Assembly (NCBI GenBank): GCA_024234855.1
Contig: JACKNN010000003.1
Span: forward strand, 124,001 to 188,000
Length of the DNA stretch: 64,000 nt
Origin: Pseudomonadales bacterium
GTDB taxonomy: Bacteria; Pseudomonadota; Gammaproteobacteria; Pseudomonadales; Halieaceae
Reading direction: 5' to 3'
Part shown: in pieces, positions 38,813 to 48,368 of the stretch
Layout: each line of letters begins with the position of its first letter
How positions within the stretch are numbered: the stretch's first letter is position 1
Notes under the pieces: model-generated
Database searches by the model: none
Seen by the model: the letters and a program-made list of their open reading frames with translations, nothing else
What the model was told of the DNA's origin: nothing
Made by a program: the position numbers and the translations under genes

Positions 38813-39287
38813 CCTGCGCGCGCAGGGTTTCACCCTGGTGGAGGTGATGGTGGCGCTGGCGGTGGTGGCCATCGCCCTGCCGGCCCTGCTGCTCGCCCTG
38901 TCGCAGCACGTGGACGCTACCGGCTACCTGCGCGACAAGTCCCTGGCCCATCTGGTGGCTGCCAATAAACTGGAAGAGTTGCGCATCCTGTCCCGGGCCG
39001 GCCAGAGCCTGCTGCGGGGGCAGGACAGCGGTGAGGAGGCCATGGCGGGTCGCGACTGGTACTGGTGGCTGGACAGCCAGCCCACCCAGGTGACCAACTT
39101 TTACCGCGTTGAAATCGACGTGGCCGCCAGCGAGGAGCAGCGCGATCAACCGCTTTATACCCTGGTGGCATTTCTCTCGGCCGACTTGCGGGCGGACCCC
39201 GCGGCGGGCGAGGCAGATGCAGCCGGCGGTGCCCGGGGGGATGGCGGCGCGCAGGACGAGGGCGGGGCGCACAGTGCGGGCGGGTAG
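38799..39287 (+). CDS. gspI: Minor pseudopilin GspI
   Basis: Minor pseudopilin (162 aa): leader MHLNSLRAQG then FTLVEVMVALAVVAIALPAL. The conserved globular part ends near LVAFLSADL (about residue 130). The last 30 residues are Gly/Ala/Asp-rich low complexity and correspond to the DNA that also encodes the gspJ 5' end, making this protein longer than typical GspI. Confidence 0.92.
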   Translation: MHLNSLRAQGFTLVEVMVALAVVAIALPALLLALSQHVDATGYLRDKSLAHLVAANKLEELRILSRAGQSLLRGQDSGEEAMAGRDWYWWLDSQPTQVTNFYRVEIDVAASEEQRDQPLYTLVAFLSADLRADPAAGEADAAGGARGDGGAQDEGGAHSAGG

Positions 39288-39930
39288 GGCAGCGGCAGGA
39301 TTTACCCTGATAGAAGTGCTGATTGCGCTGGCGATCACCGCGTTTATCGCCGCGATCGCCTACAGCAGCCTTGCCACCGCCCTGCAGGCAGTGGAAAGCA
39401 CCCGCGCCACGGCCCGGCGCAGCTACGAGCTGAACCGGGCGCTGATGATCATCTCGCGTGACCTGCGCCAGTTCGTCGCCAGGCCGGTGCGCGATGAGTT
39501 TGGCCAGCTGGAGCCGGCCATGGCGGGCGGCACCGCGGCCCGGTTTCCCCTCAGCTTCACCCGCACCGGCTGGCACAACCCCAATGGTATTTCGCGCAGC
39601 AACCTGCAGCGGGTCAACTACCGGGTGGAGGACGGCGCCCTGTGGCGCGATGCCTACACGGTGCTGGACCGGGTACCGGATACCGCGCCCCAGCAGGTCA
39701 GGCTGCTGGAGGGCGTGGAGGTGCTGGAACTGGTATTTCTGGGCGCGCTGACCGACGTGCAGCCTGGCGGTCGCGGCATCAACCTGGACACCAGCGACTG
39801 GCAGGGCAGCTGGGTGGCGGATACCAGCGCACCGGACGCCGAGCTGCCGGCGCCGGTGGCGCTGGAGTTCAGGCTGCAGCTCGAAGACCTGGGGGAGGTG
39901 AGGCGACTCTATGCACTCCCACCGCTTTAG
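39241..39930 (+). CDS. gspJ: Minor pseudopilin GspJ
   Basis: Minor pseudopilin (229 aa from ATG 39241). The methylation site is GFTLIEVLIALAITAFIAAI. ATG 39241 gives a 20-residue leader; GTG 39274 would give a 9-residue leader closer to the family norm and a smaller overlap with gspI, so it may be the real start. The GspJ domain (LMIISRDLRQFVARP, then VLELVFLG) is intact. Overlaps gspK by 20 nt. Confidence 0.92.
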   Translation: MAARRTRAGRTVRAGRAAAGFTLIEVLIALAITAFIAAIAYSSLATALQAVESTRATARRSYELNRALMIISRDLRQFVARPVRDEFGQLEPAMAGGTAARFPLSFTRTGWHNPNGISRSNLQRVNYRVEDGALWRDAYTVLDRVPDTAPQQVRLLEGVEVLELVFLGALTDVQPGGRGINLDTSDWQGSWVADTSAPDAELPAPVALEFRLQLEDLGEVRRLYALPPL

Positions 39931-41020
39931 CCGGATGCCGGCCGGCCGGCCGGCACGTTCGACCCAGGGCGGAGCGGCGCTGATCGTGGCGCTGCTGGTG
40001 TTCGCCCTGTGTACCGCGCTGGTGGTGGCGATGGAGCTGGAGTTCAGCCGCTTCTACCAGCGCGGCGCCAATATCCTGCTGGCCGAGCAGGCCAACGCCT
40101 ACCTGCGCGGCGCCGAGGATCTGGCGACGCTGGCCCTGCTGGCAGACCACGACGCGGACCGGAACCGTGACCGGCCGCGGGACGACCTGCAGGAAATCTG
40201 GGCCCAGACCCCGGTCCCCTACGCCCTGGATGAGGGGGGCTGGATGGTGGGTTGCCTGCGCGACCTGCAGGGGCGATTCAACCTCAACAGCCTGGCCACC
40301 CGCGTTACACCGGCGGAGGGCGCACCGCAATTTACCCCGGCCCAGGCCCAGTTTATTCGCCTGTTGCAGGCACTGGAGGAGCCCCAGCTGGGCGAGCAGG
40401 AGGCTATCTCCATCACCGAGGCGGTCGGCGACTGGCTCGATCGCGATCTCGAGCCGGCAATGGACGGCGCCGAGGATGACTACTATGTGGGCCAGACTCC
40501 CGCCTACCGCGCCGCCAACCGGCCCATGGCCAGTGTCAGCGAACTGCGCGCCGTGGCCAATATGACGCCCGAGATCTACCGGGCGCTGGAGCCCTGGGTC
40601 AGCGTGTGGCCGCAGCAGCCGGCGCCGCTGAATATTCATACGGCCCCGGCCACGGTGTTGCGCTCTATCAATGCCGATGGTGAGCTGAGCCCGCTGAGTG
40701 CGGCCGAGGCGGAGGCGCTGGTTGAGCAAAGACGCACGGTTGGCTTTGCCGACCTCGACGACTTCCTCGCCAGTGCGGTCTTCGCCGGCCGGCAGGGCCA
40801 GATGGAGGCGGTAAAACCGCTGTTGGGCGAGGCCACGTCCTACTTCCTGCTGTCGGCGGAAGTGGAAGTTGCCGACCGGAGGATGCGCTTGTACAGTGTG
40901 CTCCAGCGGAGCGGGCGCCAGGTAAGCGCCATCGCGCGGGCCAGCGGCAGCCTTGATGACAGTCAACCTTATCGCGGAGAACAGGACAGTTGCACAATAG
41001 CGCCGTCATTAGATTGGTAA
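39911..41020 (+). CDS. gspK: Minor pseudopilin GspK
   Basis: Large tip pseudopilin (369 aa). The N-terminal helix GGAALIVALLVFALCTALVV lacks Glu at +5, as is normal for GspK. Two SAM-like helical regions (for example GWMVGCLRDLQGRFNLNSL and PLNIHTAPATVLRSI) identify the family. Caps the pseudopilus with GspI and GspJ. Confidence 0.95.
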   Translation: MHSHRFSRMPAGRPARSTQGGAALIVALLVFALCTALVVAMELEFSRFYQRGANILLAEQANAYLRGAEDLATLALLADHDADRNRDRPRDDLQEIWAQTPVPYALDEGGWMVGCLRDLQGRFNLNSLATRVTPAEGAPQFTPAQAQFIRLLQALEEPQLGEQEAISITEAVGDWLDRDLEPAMDGAEDDYYVGQTPAYRAANRPMASVSELRAVANMTPEIYRALEPWVSVWPQQPAPLNIHTAPATVLRSINADGELSPLSAAEAEALVEQRRTVGFADLDDFLASAVFAGRQGQMEAVKPLLGEATSYFLLSAEVEVADRRMRLYSVLQRSGRQVSAIARASGSLDDSQPYRGEQDSCTIAPSLDW

Positions 41021-42198
41021 ACGGTCGTCTCGCCTGGTATGCCCCGGGTGCCAGCGAGGAGCCGCGCTGGCTGGACGAGGACGGTGTCCTCGAGCGCCTG
41101 GCCGAGGGAGTCGCGCGGCAGCGCCTGGCACCCTGTTTTGCCGCCCCGGGGGCCGACGTCCGACTGCTGCGGCTGCAGCTGACGCCCGAGGAGAAAAAGC
41201 ACATAGGCAGGTCGCTGCCGTTTATGCTGGAAGAGCGCGTGGCGGCCGATATAGAGCAGCTGCATTTTGCCAGCGCCCCGCTCGACAAACTCGAACTCGC
41301 GGTCGCCCTGTGCAGTACTGACAAAATGCGTGCCTGGCAGGCGCAGCTGGCGGATGTACCCGGCATCCGGCAATGGATTCCCGAGCCCCTGCTGCTGCCC
41401 TGGCAGGTCGGCGAGTGGTGTATTGTGCTGGATGGCGGTGACGCCATCGTGCGCTATGACCGGTGTGGCGGTTTCAGCGTGGAGCGGACCCTGCTGCCGT
41501 CGATGCTGGCGGGCCTGCTGGCGAGCGGCACACAGCCCGGTGCCATAGTGTTTTACGGCCGCGAGCAGGCCGCGGATATCGCCCTGCTGCCGCCTTCCCT
41601 GCAGGCGCAGGCCCAGTGGCGGCGCGGCAATCTGTATTCCGCCCTGCTGCTGGGTGAGTCGCCCCGCTCGGCACTCAACCTGCTGCAGGGTGAGTTCGCC
41701 GTGCGCCTGCCGGTGGCGCGCTGGTGGCGCGAGTGGCGCGCCGTGGCGGCGGTGTTCGCGCTGGCCTTCGGCCTGCAACTGGTTGCCACCTACGCCGATT
41801 ACCTCAAGCTATCGCGGGAAAATCTCGCCCTGCGCGCCGCGGTGGAGAGCAGCTACCGCAAAGCCTATCCCAGGGGCGCGGTGGTCGATGCCGAGACCCA
41901 GCTGCGCCGGCAACTGGCATCGCTGCGCGGCTCCGGCGAGGCCAGTGGTTTCGTCCAGTTGGTTGAGCGGGTCGGGGCGGCCATTGCCGGCAATAACGGT
42001 ACGGCGATCGACGCCATCAATTACAACTTCAGCAGCCGCGGCGGGGAGATGCGCATGAATATCGTGGCCGCCGATTTCGAGGCGGTGGAGCGGGTGCGCT
42101 CGGACATCAACAAGGCGGGGCTGGAGGCGGTCATGGAAAGCAGCAGCGCCCAGGGCGACAAGGTGCGGGCCAGGCTGCGGGTGGGAGACAGGTCTTGA
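40990..42198 (+). CDS. gspL: Type II secretion protein GspL
   Basis: Bitopic protein (402 aa, TTG start) with an actin-like cytoplasmic domain that recruits GspE, one transmembrane helix (AVAAVFALAFGLQLVATYA, about 250-268) and a ferredoxin-like periplasmic domain. Overlaps gspK by 31 nt and gspM by 4 nt (TTGA). Confidence 0.92.
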   Translation: MHNSAVIRLVNGRLAWYAPGASEEPRWLDEDGVLERLAEGVARQRLAPCFAAPGADVRLLRLQLTPEEKKHIGRSLPFMLEERVAADIEQLHFASAPLDKLELAVALCSTDKMRAWQAQLADVPGIRQWIPEPLLLPWQVGEWCIVLDGGDAIVRYDRCGGFSVERTLLPSMLAGLLASGTQPGAIVFYGREQAADIALLPPSLQAQAQWRRGNLYSALLLGESPRSALNLLQGEFAVRLPVARWWREWRAVAAVFALAFGLQLVATYADYLKLSRENLALRAAVESSYRKAYPRGAVVDAETQLRRQLASLRGSGEASGFVQLVERVGAAIAGNNGTAIDAINYNFSSRGGEMRMNIVAADFEAVERVRSDINKAGLEAVMESSSAQGDKVRARLRVGDRS

Positions 42199-42665
42199 AA
42201 GAGTGGTTTGCCGGGCTCAACCAGCGCGAGCAGCTCAGCCTGCTGCTGCTGGGTATTGCGCTGGTCCTCTACCTGCTTTACATGCTGGCCTGGGCGCCGC
42301 TGGCGGAGCGGCGGCAGCAGCTGGCGCAACAGAACCAGGGCGTGGCCCTGAGCCTGCAGCGGGTGGACGCCATGGTGTCGCAGATCATGCAGCTGCGGGA
42401 TGGCGGGGGCGCTGACACCAGCCAGCGCAATCTCACGGCCCTGGTCAACCAGTCGACCGGCCGCCACGGCCTGCAGGTGAGCCGGCTGCAGCCCAACAGC
42501 CGGGGTGATATCCAGGTGCGCCTGGAGAACGCGGTGTTCGACGACCTGCTGGCCTGGCTGGACGAGCTGGAAAATCGCGAGGGCCTGCTGGTGACCGAGG
42601 TCGCCATCACCCAGTCCGGCACGACCGGTCGGGTCAACGCCACGATCCGCATAGCCCAGGCGTGA
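42195..42665 (+). CDS. gspM: Type II secretion protein GspM
   Basis: Small bitopic partner of GspL (156 aa, TTG start). N-terminal KEWFAGLNQREQLSLLLLG leads into one transmembrane helix, followed by a periplasmic coiled and ferredoxin-like domain. Assigned by position and topology as much as by sequence. Confidence 0.9.
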   Translation: MKEWFAGLNQREQLSLLLLGIALVLYLLYMLAWAPLAERRQQLAQQNQGVALSLQRVDAMVSQIMQLRDGGGADTSQRNLTALVNQSTGRHGLQVSRLQPNSRGDIQVRLENAVFDDLLAWLDELENREGLLVTEVAITQSGTTGRVNATIRIAQA

Positions 42666-43426
42666 ACATCATGTCCCGTAGCGTCGGGGTTATCGCCCTG
42701 GTCCTGTTGCTGCTGGCCTGCCTGCTGGCCACTGCTCCCGCGCGCATCCTGGCGCTGGTGCTGCCGGCCGGCGAGGTGAGCATGCAGGGTTTCAGTGGCA
42801 CCCTGTGGCGCGGCAAGGCCAGCCGCTGCCTCGTGCATACGCCCGCGGGCTACCTGCACCTGGGTGCAGTGGGCTGGCAGCTGGATCCGCTGTCACTGCT
42901 GCTGTTGGCGCCCAGGCTGGGCATCGAATCGAACTGGGGCAGCCAGGCGCTGGCGACCACACTGGTGCTGCGGGGTGGCGGCGATGTCGACCTGTACCAA
43001 CTCGAGGCGAGTATCCCGGCGGACCTGGTGCGGCAGTTTGTGCCGGTTCGGCTGGCGGGAGTGTTTTCGCTGCAGGCAAACGAGCTGAAGCTGCGGGCGG
43101 GCTGGCCGGTAGCCGGTGCCGGGCGGCTGGTCTGGCAGGATGGTGGCTGGAACTCCCCCACCGGCCCGGTGCCGCTGGGCAGCTACGCCCTGGATTTCGA
43201 GCAGTCCCCGGCGGCAGCGCTCCTGGGCGAGGTGATAACCCTGGCGGGGACGGTCACCGCCGGGGGCTCGGTGCGGTTGCAGGACCGCTCGTACGATATC
43301 GATATTACGGTGGGGAGCGAGGCGGGGCTGGACCAGCGCCTGCAGCAGGCCCTCGCGCTGGTGGCGCGACCGGTAGCGCAGGGCTACCGTATCAAGCTCG
43401 ATGGCGAGTTTGTGCCGCCGCGGTAA
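42662..43426 (+). CDS. gspN: Type II secretion protein GspN
   Basis: Inner-membrane-anchored periplasmic protein (254 aa; GTG 42662 or ATG 42671). N-terminal helix VGVIALVLLLLACLLATAPA; motif MQGFSGTLWRGKAS and PLGSYALDF are typical of GspN. Optional component of T2SS. Last gsp gene; no gspO or gspS follows. Confidence 0.9.
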   Translation: MNIMSRSVGVIALVLLLLACLLATAPARILALVLPAGEVSMQGFSGTLWRGKASRCLVHTPAGYLHLGAVGWQLDPLSLLLLAPRLGIESNWGSQALATTLVLRGGGDVDLYQLEASIPADLVRQFVPVRLAGVFSLQANELKLRAGWPVAGAGRLVWQDGGWNSPTGPVPLGSYALDFEQSPAAALLGEVITLAGTVTAGGSVRLQDRSYDIDITVGSEAGLDQRLQQALALVARPVAQGYRIKLDGEFVPPR

Positions 43427-43480
43427 TGCGGCGGGCGGTTCAACATTATGTGTTCAATCTGGTGACGGGAGAAACAGGCA

Positions 43481-43660
43481 ATGAGTGAGGAAGGCTACAG
43501 GAAGTGGGAGTGTGTGATCTGCGGTTTTATCTATGATGAAGCGGAGGGCCTGGCGGAGGACGACATACCCCCGGGCACGCGCTTCGAGGATTTGCCCGAG
43601 GACTGGGAGTGCCCCGATTGCGGGATATCCAAAGCCGATTTCGAACCCATGGAGGCTTGA
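43481..43660 (+). CDS. Rubredoxin
   Basis: Small iron-sulfur electron carrier (59 aa). Two Cys pairs in [15 protein letters not shown] and [14 protein letters not shown] bind one iron. ATG 43481 lies 54 nt after gspN, and the TGA stop abuts the GTG start of the next gene. Partner enzyme not evident; no rubredoxin reductase or alkane hydroxylase is in the window. Confidence 0.95.
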   Translation: MSEEGYRKWECVICGFIYDEAEGLAEDDIPPGTRFEDLPEDWECPDCGISKADFEPMEA

Positions 43661-44986
43661 GTGAAACACGCTGTCCACGCCGCGCTATTGTTAACGGCCA
43701 TCGTCGTCACTGGCACCAGCCTGGCCGCGAACGAAGCGGCGAATGCGCCGATGCAGGGGGTGCCGCCCAGCCGTACCTCGCAGGTCACGATGGCGAATTA
43801 CAGCAGTTACCCCATGAGCCTGTGGGCGTTTCGCAATGCCGGCGCGGTGCTCAATACGGTCGTGGTGCCGCGGGAGGGCGATATTCGCCGTTTGCCCGGA
43901 CCATTGCGCCCGGAAATAGGCGAGTGGCTGTTCCCGGACGGCAAGGGCGGAAAAATCGGCTTTGATGCATTGTTCGAGACCAATTACGCCGATGGCGTGC
44001 TGGTAGTGCAGGGCGGTCGCCTGCTGCATGAGGCCTATTTTCACCAGTTCAACGAGCGCAGCCACCACATCTGGTTTTCGATGACCAAGTCCCTGGTCAG
44101 CGCGGTCTTCGGCCTGCTGGTGGACCAGGGGAAAGTGGCGCTCGATGCCTCGCCGGTAAAATACATTCCCGAGTTGAAGGGCAGCGGTTTCGAGCGGGTG
44201 ACTATCCAGCAGGTGCTGGACCACAGCAGCGCCATCGATTTCAAGGAGAACTACACCGACCCCGACTCCGACTTCCTGCGTTTTTACGCCCCGGCCCTCA
44301 ACATGGCCTGGCTGCCCGGCGCGGCGGATGTGCAGCCTGACAACGCCGAGATTTACGGTGTGCAGGATTTCCTGGTGCATTTTGTCAAGCCCGATCCCGC
44401 GCTGGCGCCCGGTGCGGCGTTCGACTACAACTCCACCAATGCCGATGTGCTGGGCTGGCTGATCGCCAGGATCAGCGGCCAGCCACTGCAGGATTTTATC
44501 CAGCATAATCTCTGGGCCAGGCTGGGCGCGGAGCACGACGCGCTGCTCGCCGTCGACCGGGCCCTGGTACCCGTTGCCACCGGCGGCATGAACACCACCC
44601 TGCGCGATGCGGCGCGCTTCGGCATGATGATCCGGGATCGCGGAGAATTTGCCGGTGAGCAGGTAATCCCCGCGCAGTGGGTGGACGCGACCCTGGCGGT
44701 CGATGACAGGCTGAAGGCCAATATGGGGGCTAACCCCAAGTACGGTGAGGAGCCCTGGTCCGCCTACCACAATATGTGGTGGATCCTCGACGCGGGGGCC
44801 GGTGAGTATTGCGCCGTGGGCATCCACGGCCAGGTCATCTACATCAATCGCGGCGCGGACACGGTGATGGCGTGGTTCTCCAGCCAGCCGGTGGCCTCCG
44901 CGGCCCGCAATCCCGAATTCCGGGCCAAGCTGAACGCGGCCCGGGAACTGGCGGTGTCCCTGACCCGCAAGCCGGGGAACAAGTGA
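43661..44986 (+). CDS. Class C beta-lactamase-fold serine hydrolase
   Basis: Exported serine hydrolase (441 aa, GTG start directly after the rubredoxin stop). N-terminal signal peptide (ALLLTAIVVTGTSLA). Active site S140-M-T-K143 and the Tyr motif YNSTN; a later IHGQVIYIN segment resembles 6-aminohexanoate-dimer hydrolase/EstB-type esterases and differs from the KTG of true beta-lactamases. Probably an esterase or amidase; substrate unknown. Confidence 0.85.
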   Translation: MKHAVHAALLLTAIVVTGTSLAANEAANAPMQGVPPSRTSQVTMANYSSYPMSLWAFRNAGAVLNTVVVPREGDIRRLPGPLRPEIGEWLFPDGKGGKIGFDALFETNYADGVLVVQGGRLLHEAYFHQFNERSHHIWFSMTKSLVSAVFGLLVDQGKVALDASPVKYIPELKGSGFERVTIQQVLDHSSAIDFKENYTDPDSDFLRFYAPALNMAWLPGAADVQPDNAEIYGVQDFLVHFVKPDPALAPGAAFDYNSTNADVLGWLIARISGQPLQDFIQHNLWARLGAEHDALLAVDRALVPVATGGMNTTLRDAARFGMMIRDRGEFAGEQVIPAQWVDATLAVDDRLKANMGANPKYGEEPWSAYHNMWWILDAGAGEYCAVGIHGQVIYINRGADTVMAWFSSQPVASAARNPEFRAKLNAARELAVSLTRKPGNK

Positions 44987-46777
44987 ATGACGCACACAGC
45001 TGAACGGCTCGCGGCGCTGCGCGAGCAGATGCGGGCAGCGGGCTGCGACGCCCTGGTGGTGCCGCGGGCCGATGAGTACCTGGGCGAGTACATACCCGCC
45101 CACAACGAGCGCCTGCGCTGGCTCTCGGGTTTTACCGGTTCGGCGGGGCTGGCGCTGGTAACCGCGACCCGCGCCGCTATTTTTGTCGACGGCCGCTATA
45201 CCGTGCAGGTACGCCAGGAGGTGTCGGCAGATGAGTTCGAGTACTGTCGCCTGGGGGATGATCTCCACGCCGATTGGCTGGCCGCGCAGCTGCAGCGGCG
45301 TGGGGTAGTGGCCTGCGATGCGCGTATGCACAGCCTGCGCTGGTACCGCGATACTGCGGCGGCCCTCGCCGCGGCGGGTATGCAACTGGTGTCCACGGCA
45401 AGCAATCTGGTGGATGCCTGCTGGCGGGATCGCCCGGTGCCGCGGTTGAGCCCCGCCCTGTTGCTGGCCGAGCACTATACCGGCGAGTCCAGTGCGGCCA
45501 AGCGCCGGCGCATCGGCGCGGCGGTGGCGGCAAAGGGCGCGGATGCGGCGCTGGTCTTTGCGCCTGACTCGATCAGCTGGCTGCTCAATATTCGCGGCAC
45601 GGACATACCGAAACTGCCGGTGGTACAGGGCCTGGCCCTGCTGGCCGCGGACGGCCAGCTGACCCTGCTGGCGGAGCCGGGGCGTATTCCCGCCGGCTTT
45701 GCCGATCATGTCGGTGCCGGTGTCACTGTCCTGCCGGAGACCGGGTCCGCAGCGGTGCTCGCGGGCTATCGCGGTCGCAGGGTGCTGGCGGACCCGGACA
45801 CCGCCAACGCCTGGAGCCAGCTTGCGCTGGAGCAGGGCGGTGCCGTCCTGCTGGCCGGGGCAGACCCTGTGCTGTTGCCCAAGGCCTGCAAGAACGCCGT
45901 GGAACTGCAGGGAACACGCAACGCCCATATCCGTGACGCCGTCGCCGAAATCCGTTTTCTGGCCTGGCTGGACGGTGAGGTGGATGCCGGTCGCCTGCAC
46001 ACCGAGGACGAACTGGCCGAGCGACTGCTGGCATTCCGGGCCCGGGGAGAGCATTTTCGGGAAGTGTCCTTCGACTCCATATCCGCGGCGGGCGCCAATG
46101 CCGCCATGTGCCACTACAATCACCTCAATGTTGCCACTCCTGCGCGCCTGCCCATGGACAGCGTCTACCTGATCGACAGCGGCGGGCAGTACCTGGACGG
46201 CACCACGGATATCACCCGCACCGTCGCCATCGGTGATCCCGGGGCGGACATCCGCCGCTTGTTTACCCTGGTGCTCAAGGGTCATATCGCCCTGGACCAG
46301 GCCCGCTTCCCGGTGGGCACTACCGGTTCCCAGCTGGATATCCTGGCCCGCCAGTTCCTCTGGCAGGAGGGGTTCGACTACGACCATGGTACCGGGCACG
46401 GCGTCGGTGTTTTCCTGAGCGTGCACGAGGGACCCCAGCGTATCGCCAAGGCCCCCAACACCACGGCGCTGCAGCCGGGCATGATCGTCAGCAATGAACC
46501 CGGCTATTACCGTGACGGCGGCTTCGGTATCCGCTGTGAGAACCTGGTGGTGGTGCGCGAATCCCCCCGCGCGGGGCCGGAGCGGGCCATGCTCGAGTTC
46601 GAGGCCATCACCCTGGTACCGTTCGATTTGCGGCTGGTGGATACCGCGCTGATGAGTGCGGCGGAGCTGGCCTGGCTCGACAGTTATCACCGGCGCGTCG
46701 CCACCGAGATTGGCCCGCTCCTGGACGATCCCGAGCGCCAGTGGCTGGCCAACGCTACCCGGCCCCTGCTTGCCTGA
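44987..46777 (+). CDS. Xaa-Pro aminopeptidase (M24B, long form)
   Basis: Dinuclear metal aminopeptidase (596 aa) removing N-terminal residues before proline. Two creatinase-like N-terminal domains and a C-terminal pita-bread domain with ligands in LIDSGGQYLDGTTDITRTV, GTGHGVG, SNEPGYYRDG and IRCENLV. The length matches the three-domain APP1 form also found in eukaryotes. ATG directly follows the previous stop. Confidence 0.95.
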   Translation: MTHTAERLAALREQMRAAGCDALVVPRADEYLGEYIPAHNERLRWLSGFTGSAGLALVTATRAAIFVDGRYTVQVRQEVSADEFEYCRLGDDLHADWLAAQLQRRGVVACDARMHSLRWYRDTAAALAAAGMQLVSTASNLVDACWRDRPVPRLSPALLLAEHYTGESSAAKRRRIGAAVAAKGADAALVFAPDSISWLLNIRGTDIPKLPVVQGLALLAADGQLTLLAEPGRIPAGFADHVGAGVTVLPETGSAAVLAGYRGRRVLADPDTANAWSQLALEQGGAVLLAGADPVLLPKACKNAVELQGTRNAHIRDAVAEIRFLAWLDGEVDAGRLHTEDELAERLLAFRARGEHFREVSFDSISAAGANAAMCHYNHLNVATPARLPMDSVYLIDSGGQYLDGTTDITRTVAIGDPGADIRRLFTLVLKGHIALDQARFPVGTTGSQLDILARQFLWQEGFDYDHGTGHGVGVFLSVHEGPQRIAKAPNTTALQPGMIVSNEPGYYRDGGFGIRCENLVVVRESPRAGPERAMLEFEAITLVPFDLRLVDTALMSAAELAWLDSYHRRVATEIGPLLDDPERQWLANATRPLLA

Positions 46778-46903
46778 GCCGTCCCCGGCGGTTGCGGCAA
46801 AGGCTTCTCGGCCCTGTCGGGACCCGGTGGCCGTGTCGCGGCTGATTCGCGCGGACGATTTGTGTAGACTGGGCCCATAACAACAACACGGGTGGTAACC
46901 AAT

Positions 46904-48259
46904 ATGTCGGCAGCAGGTGGCGCCCAGGCGCACTGGTCATCCCGTTTCTCGTTCCTCATGGCCTCGGTGGGCTTTGCCGTCGGCCTGGGTAATATCTGGC
47001 GATTCCCCTATGTCGCCGGCGAGAACGGCGGCGGCGCTTTTGTCCTCATTTACCTGGCCTGTGCCTTCGGCATCGGCGTGCCGGTGCTGATGGCGGAGAT
47101 CCTGATCGGCCGTCGAGGCCAGGGCAGTCCGCCCTCGGCGATGGCGGCAGTTGCCACGGCCAGCGGCAGGTCACGCCACTGGAAATGGGTGGGCGGCATG
47201 GGATTGCTGGCGGCCTATACCATTGAGATCGTCTATGCCGTGGTGGTCGGCTGGGTGCTGTGGTACCTGTTCAAGGCCCTGACCACCGGCTTTGCCGGTA
47301 TTGACGGCCCCATGGCCGCAACTGAATTTACCGCGGTGCTGAACGATAACCTGGGCATGTTGTTCTGGACGCTGGTGGGCCTGGGCATCACCGGGCTGAT
47401 CATCTTTTCCGGGGTAAAAGACGGCATTGAGCGCGCGGTCAACGTGATGATGCCCATGATGTTCATATTGTTGCTGGGGTTGGCCACCTACAATTATTTC
47501 ACCGGCGGATTCCATGAAGCGGTGACCTGGCTGTTTACCCCGGATTTCAGCAAGATAGGCGCGGCGACGGTGCTGGCAGCGATCGGCCAGGCGTTTTTTT
47601 CCTTCAGCGTGGCCATGGGCGGCATGATGACCTACGGCTCCTACCTGCCGCGGTCGATCTCCATCACCCAGTCGGTGCTTATCATCGCCGCCGCTGACAC
47701 CATGGTGGCACTGCTGGCCGGGCTGGTGGTGTTCCCCGCTGTCTTCCACAACGGGCTCGACCCCGCGGCGGGCGCCGGCCTGATCTTCCAGACCCTGCCG
47801 GTCGCCTTTGCCCAGATGCCGGGCGGCTACCTCTTCAGTATCCTGTTTTTCGTGGTGCTGGCGGTGGCCGGCATCACGTCGATGGTGGGCCTGGTGGAGA
47901 CGGTCACCCAGTGGGTGGAAGAGCACTACGGCATGGCGCGCAAGAAAAGCGCGCTGCTGGTAGTGGGTTCGGTGGCGGTCCTGAGCGTGCTCAGCTCCCT
48001 GTCCTATAACGTCATGGGCGAACTGGATATGGGCGGCAGGAACTTCAACGACATCATGGACTACTTCTCCAACCAGATCCTGCTGCCGGTGGGCGGTATG
48101 CTGATTGCGGTATTCGCCGGTTGGGTTTTGAAAAAGGAAGCCAGTCGCGACGAACTGACCACCCTGAATGCCTTCGGCTATGAAGTCTGGCACTTCCTGA
48201 TTCGCTTCGCGGTACCGCCGGCCCTGTTGATCATTTTTATCATGGGGGTATTCGGCTAG
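46904..48259 (+). CDS. Sodium-dependent transporter, NSS/SNF family
   Basis: Sodium-coupled symporter (451 aa) for amino acids or related amines, LeuT fold. Signature VGFAVGLGNIWRFPYVAGENGGGAF in the first helix, about 11-12 hydrophobic helices in all. ATG 46904 after GGTGG is preferred to GTG 46892. Monocistronic; substrate not predictable. Confidence 0.93.
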   Translation: MSAAGGAQAHWSSRFSFLMASVGFAVGLGNIWRFPYVAGENGGGAFVLIYLACAFGIGVPVLMAEILIGRRGQGSPPSAMAAVATASGRSRHWKWVGGMGLLAAYTIEIVYAVVVGWVLWYLFKALTTGFAGIDGPMAATEFTAVLNDNLGMLFWTLVGLGITGLIIFSGVKDGIERAVNVMMPMMFILLLGLATYNYFTGGFHEAVTWLFTPDFSKIGAATVLAAIGQAFFSFSVAMGGMMTYGSYLPRSISITQSVLIIAAADTMVALLAGLVVFPAVFHNGLDPAAGAGLIFQTLPVAFAQMPGGYLFSILFFVVLAVAGITSMVGLVETVTQWVEEHYGMARKKSALLVVGSVAVLSVLSSLSYNVMGELDMGGRNFNDIMDYFSNQILLPVGGMLIAVFAGWVLKKEASRDELTTLNAFGYEVWHFLIRFAVPPALLIIFIMGVFG

Positions 48260-48368
48260 CGGTCACCTTCGGGCAGCTGATTCCCTCGAAGCATGACCTT
48301 CAGGCCGCGGGCTGTTGCGACGTCTGTTGGCAGCCCGGCAGTCGTATGACAAAGACTCCGGTGTGGGA

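Noticed and set aside
43691..46933. A 1080-codon open frame on the minus strand across the serine hydrolase and aminopeptidase genes
   Set aside because: It is antisense to two genes with intact catalytic motifs, and its product is Gly/His/Gln/Arg-rich with no domain. Long antisense frames are common in GC-rich DNA with strong third-position bias.
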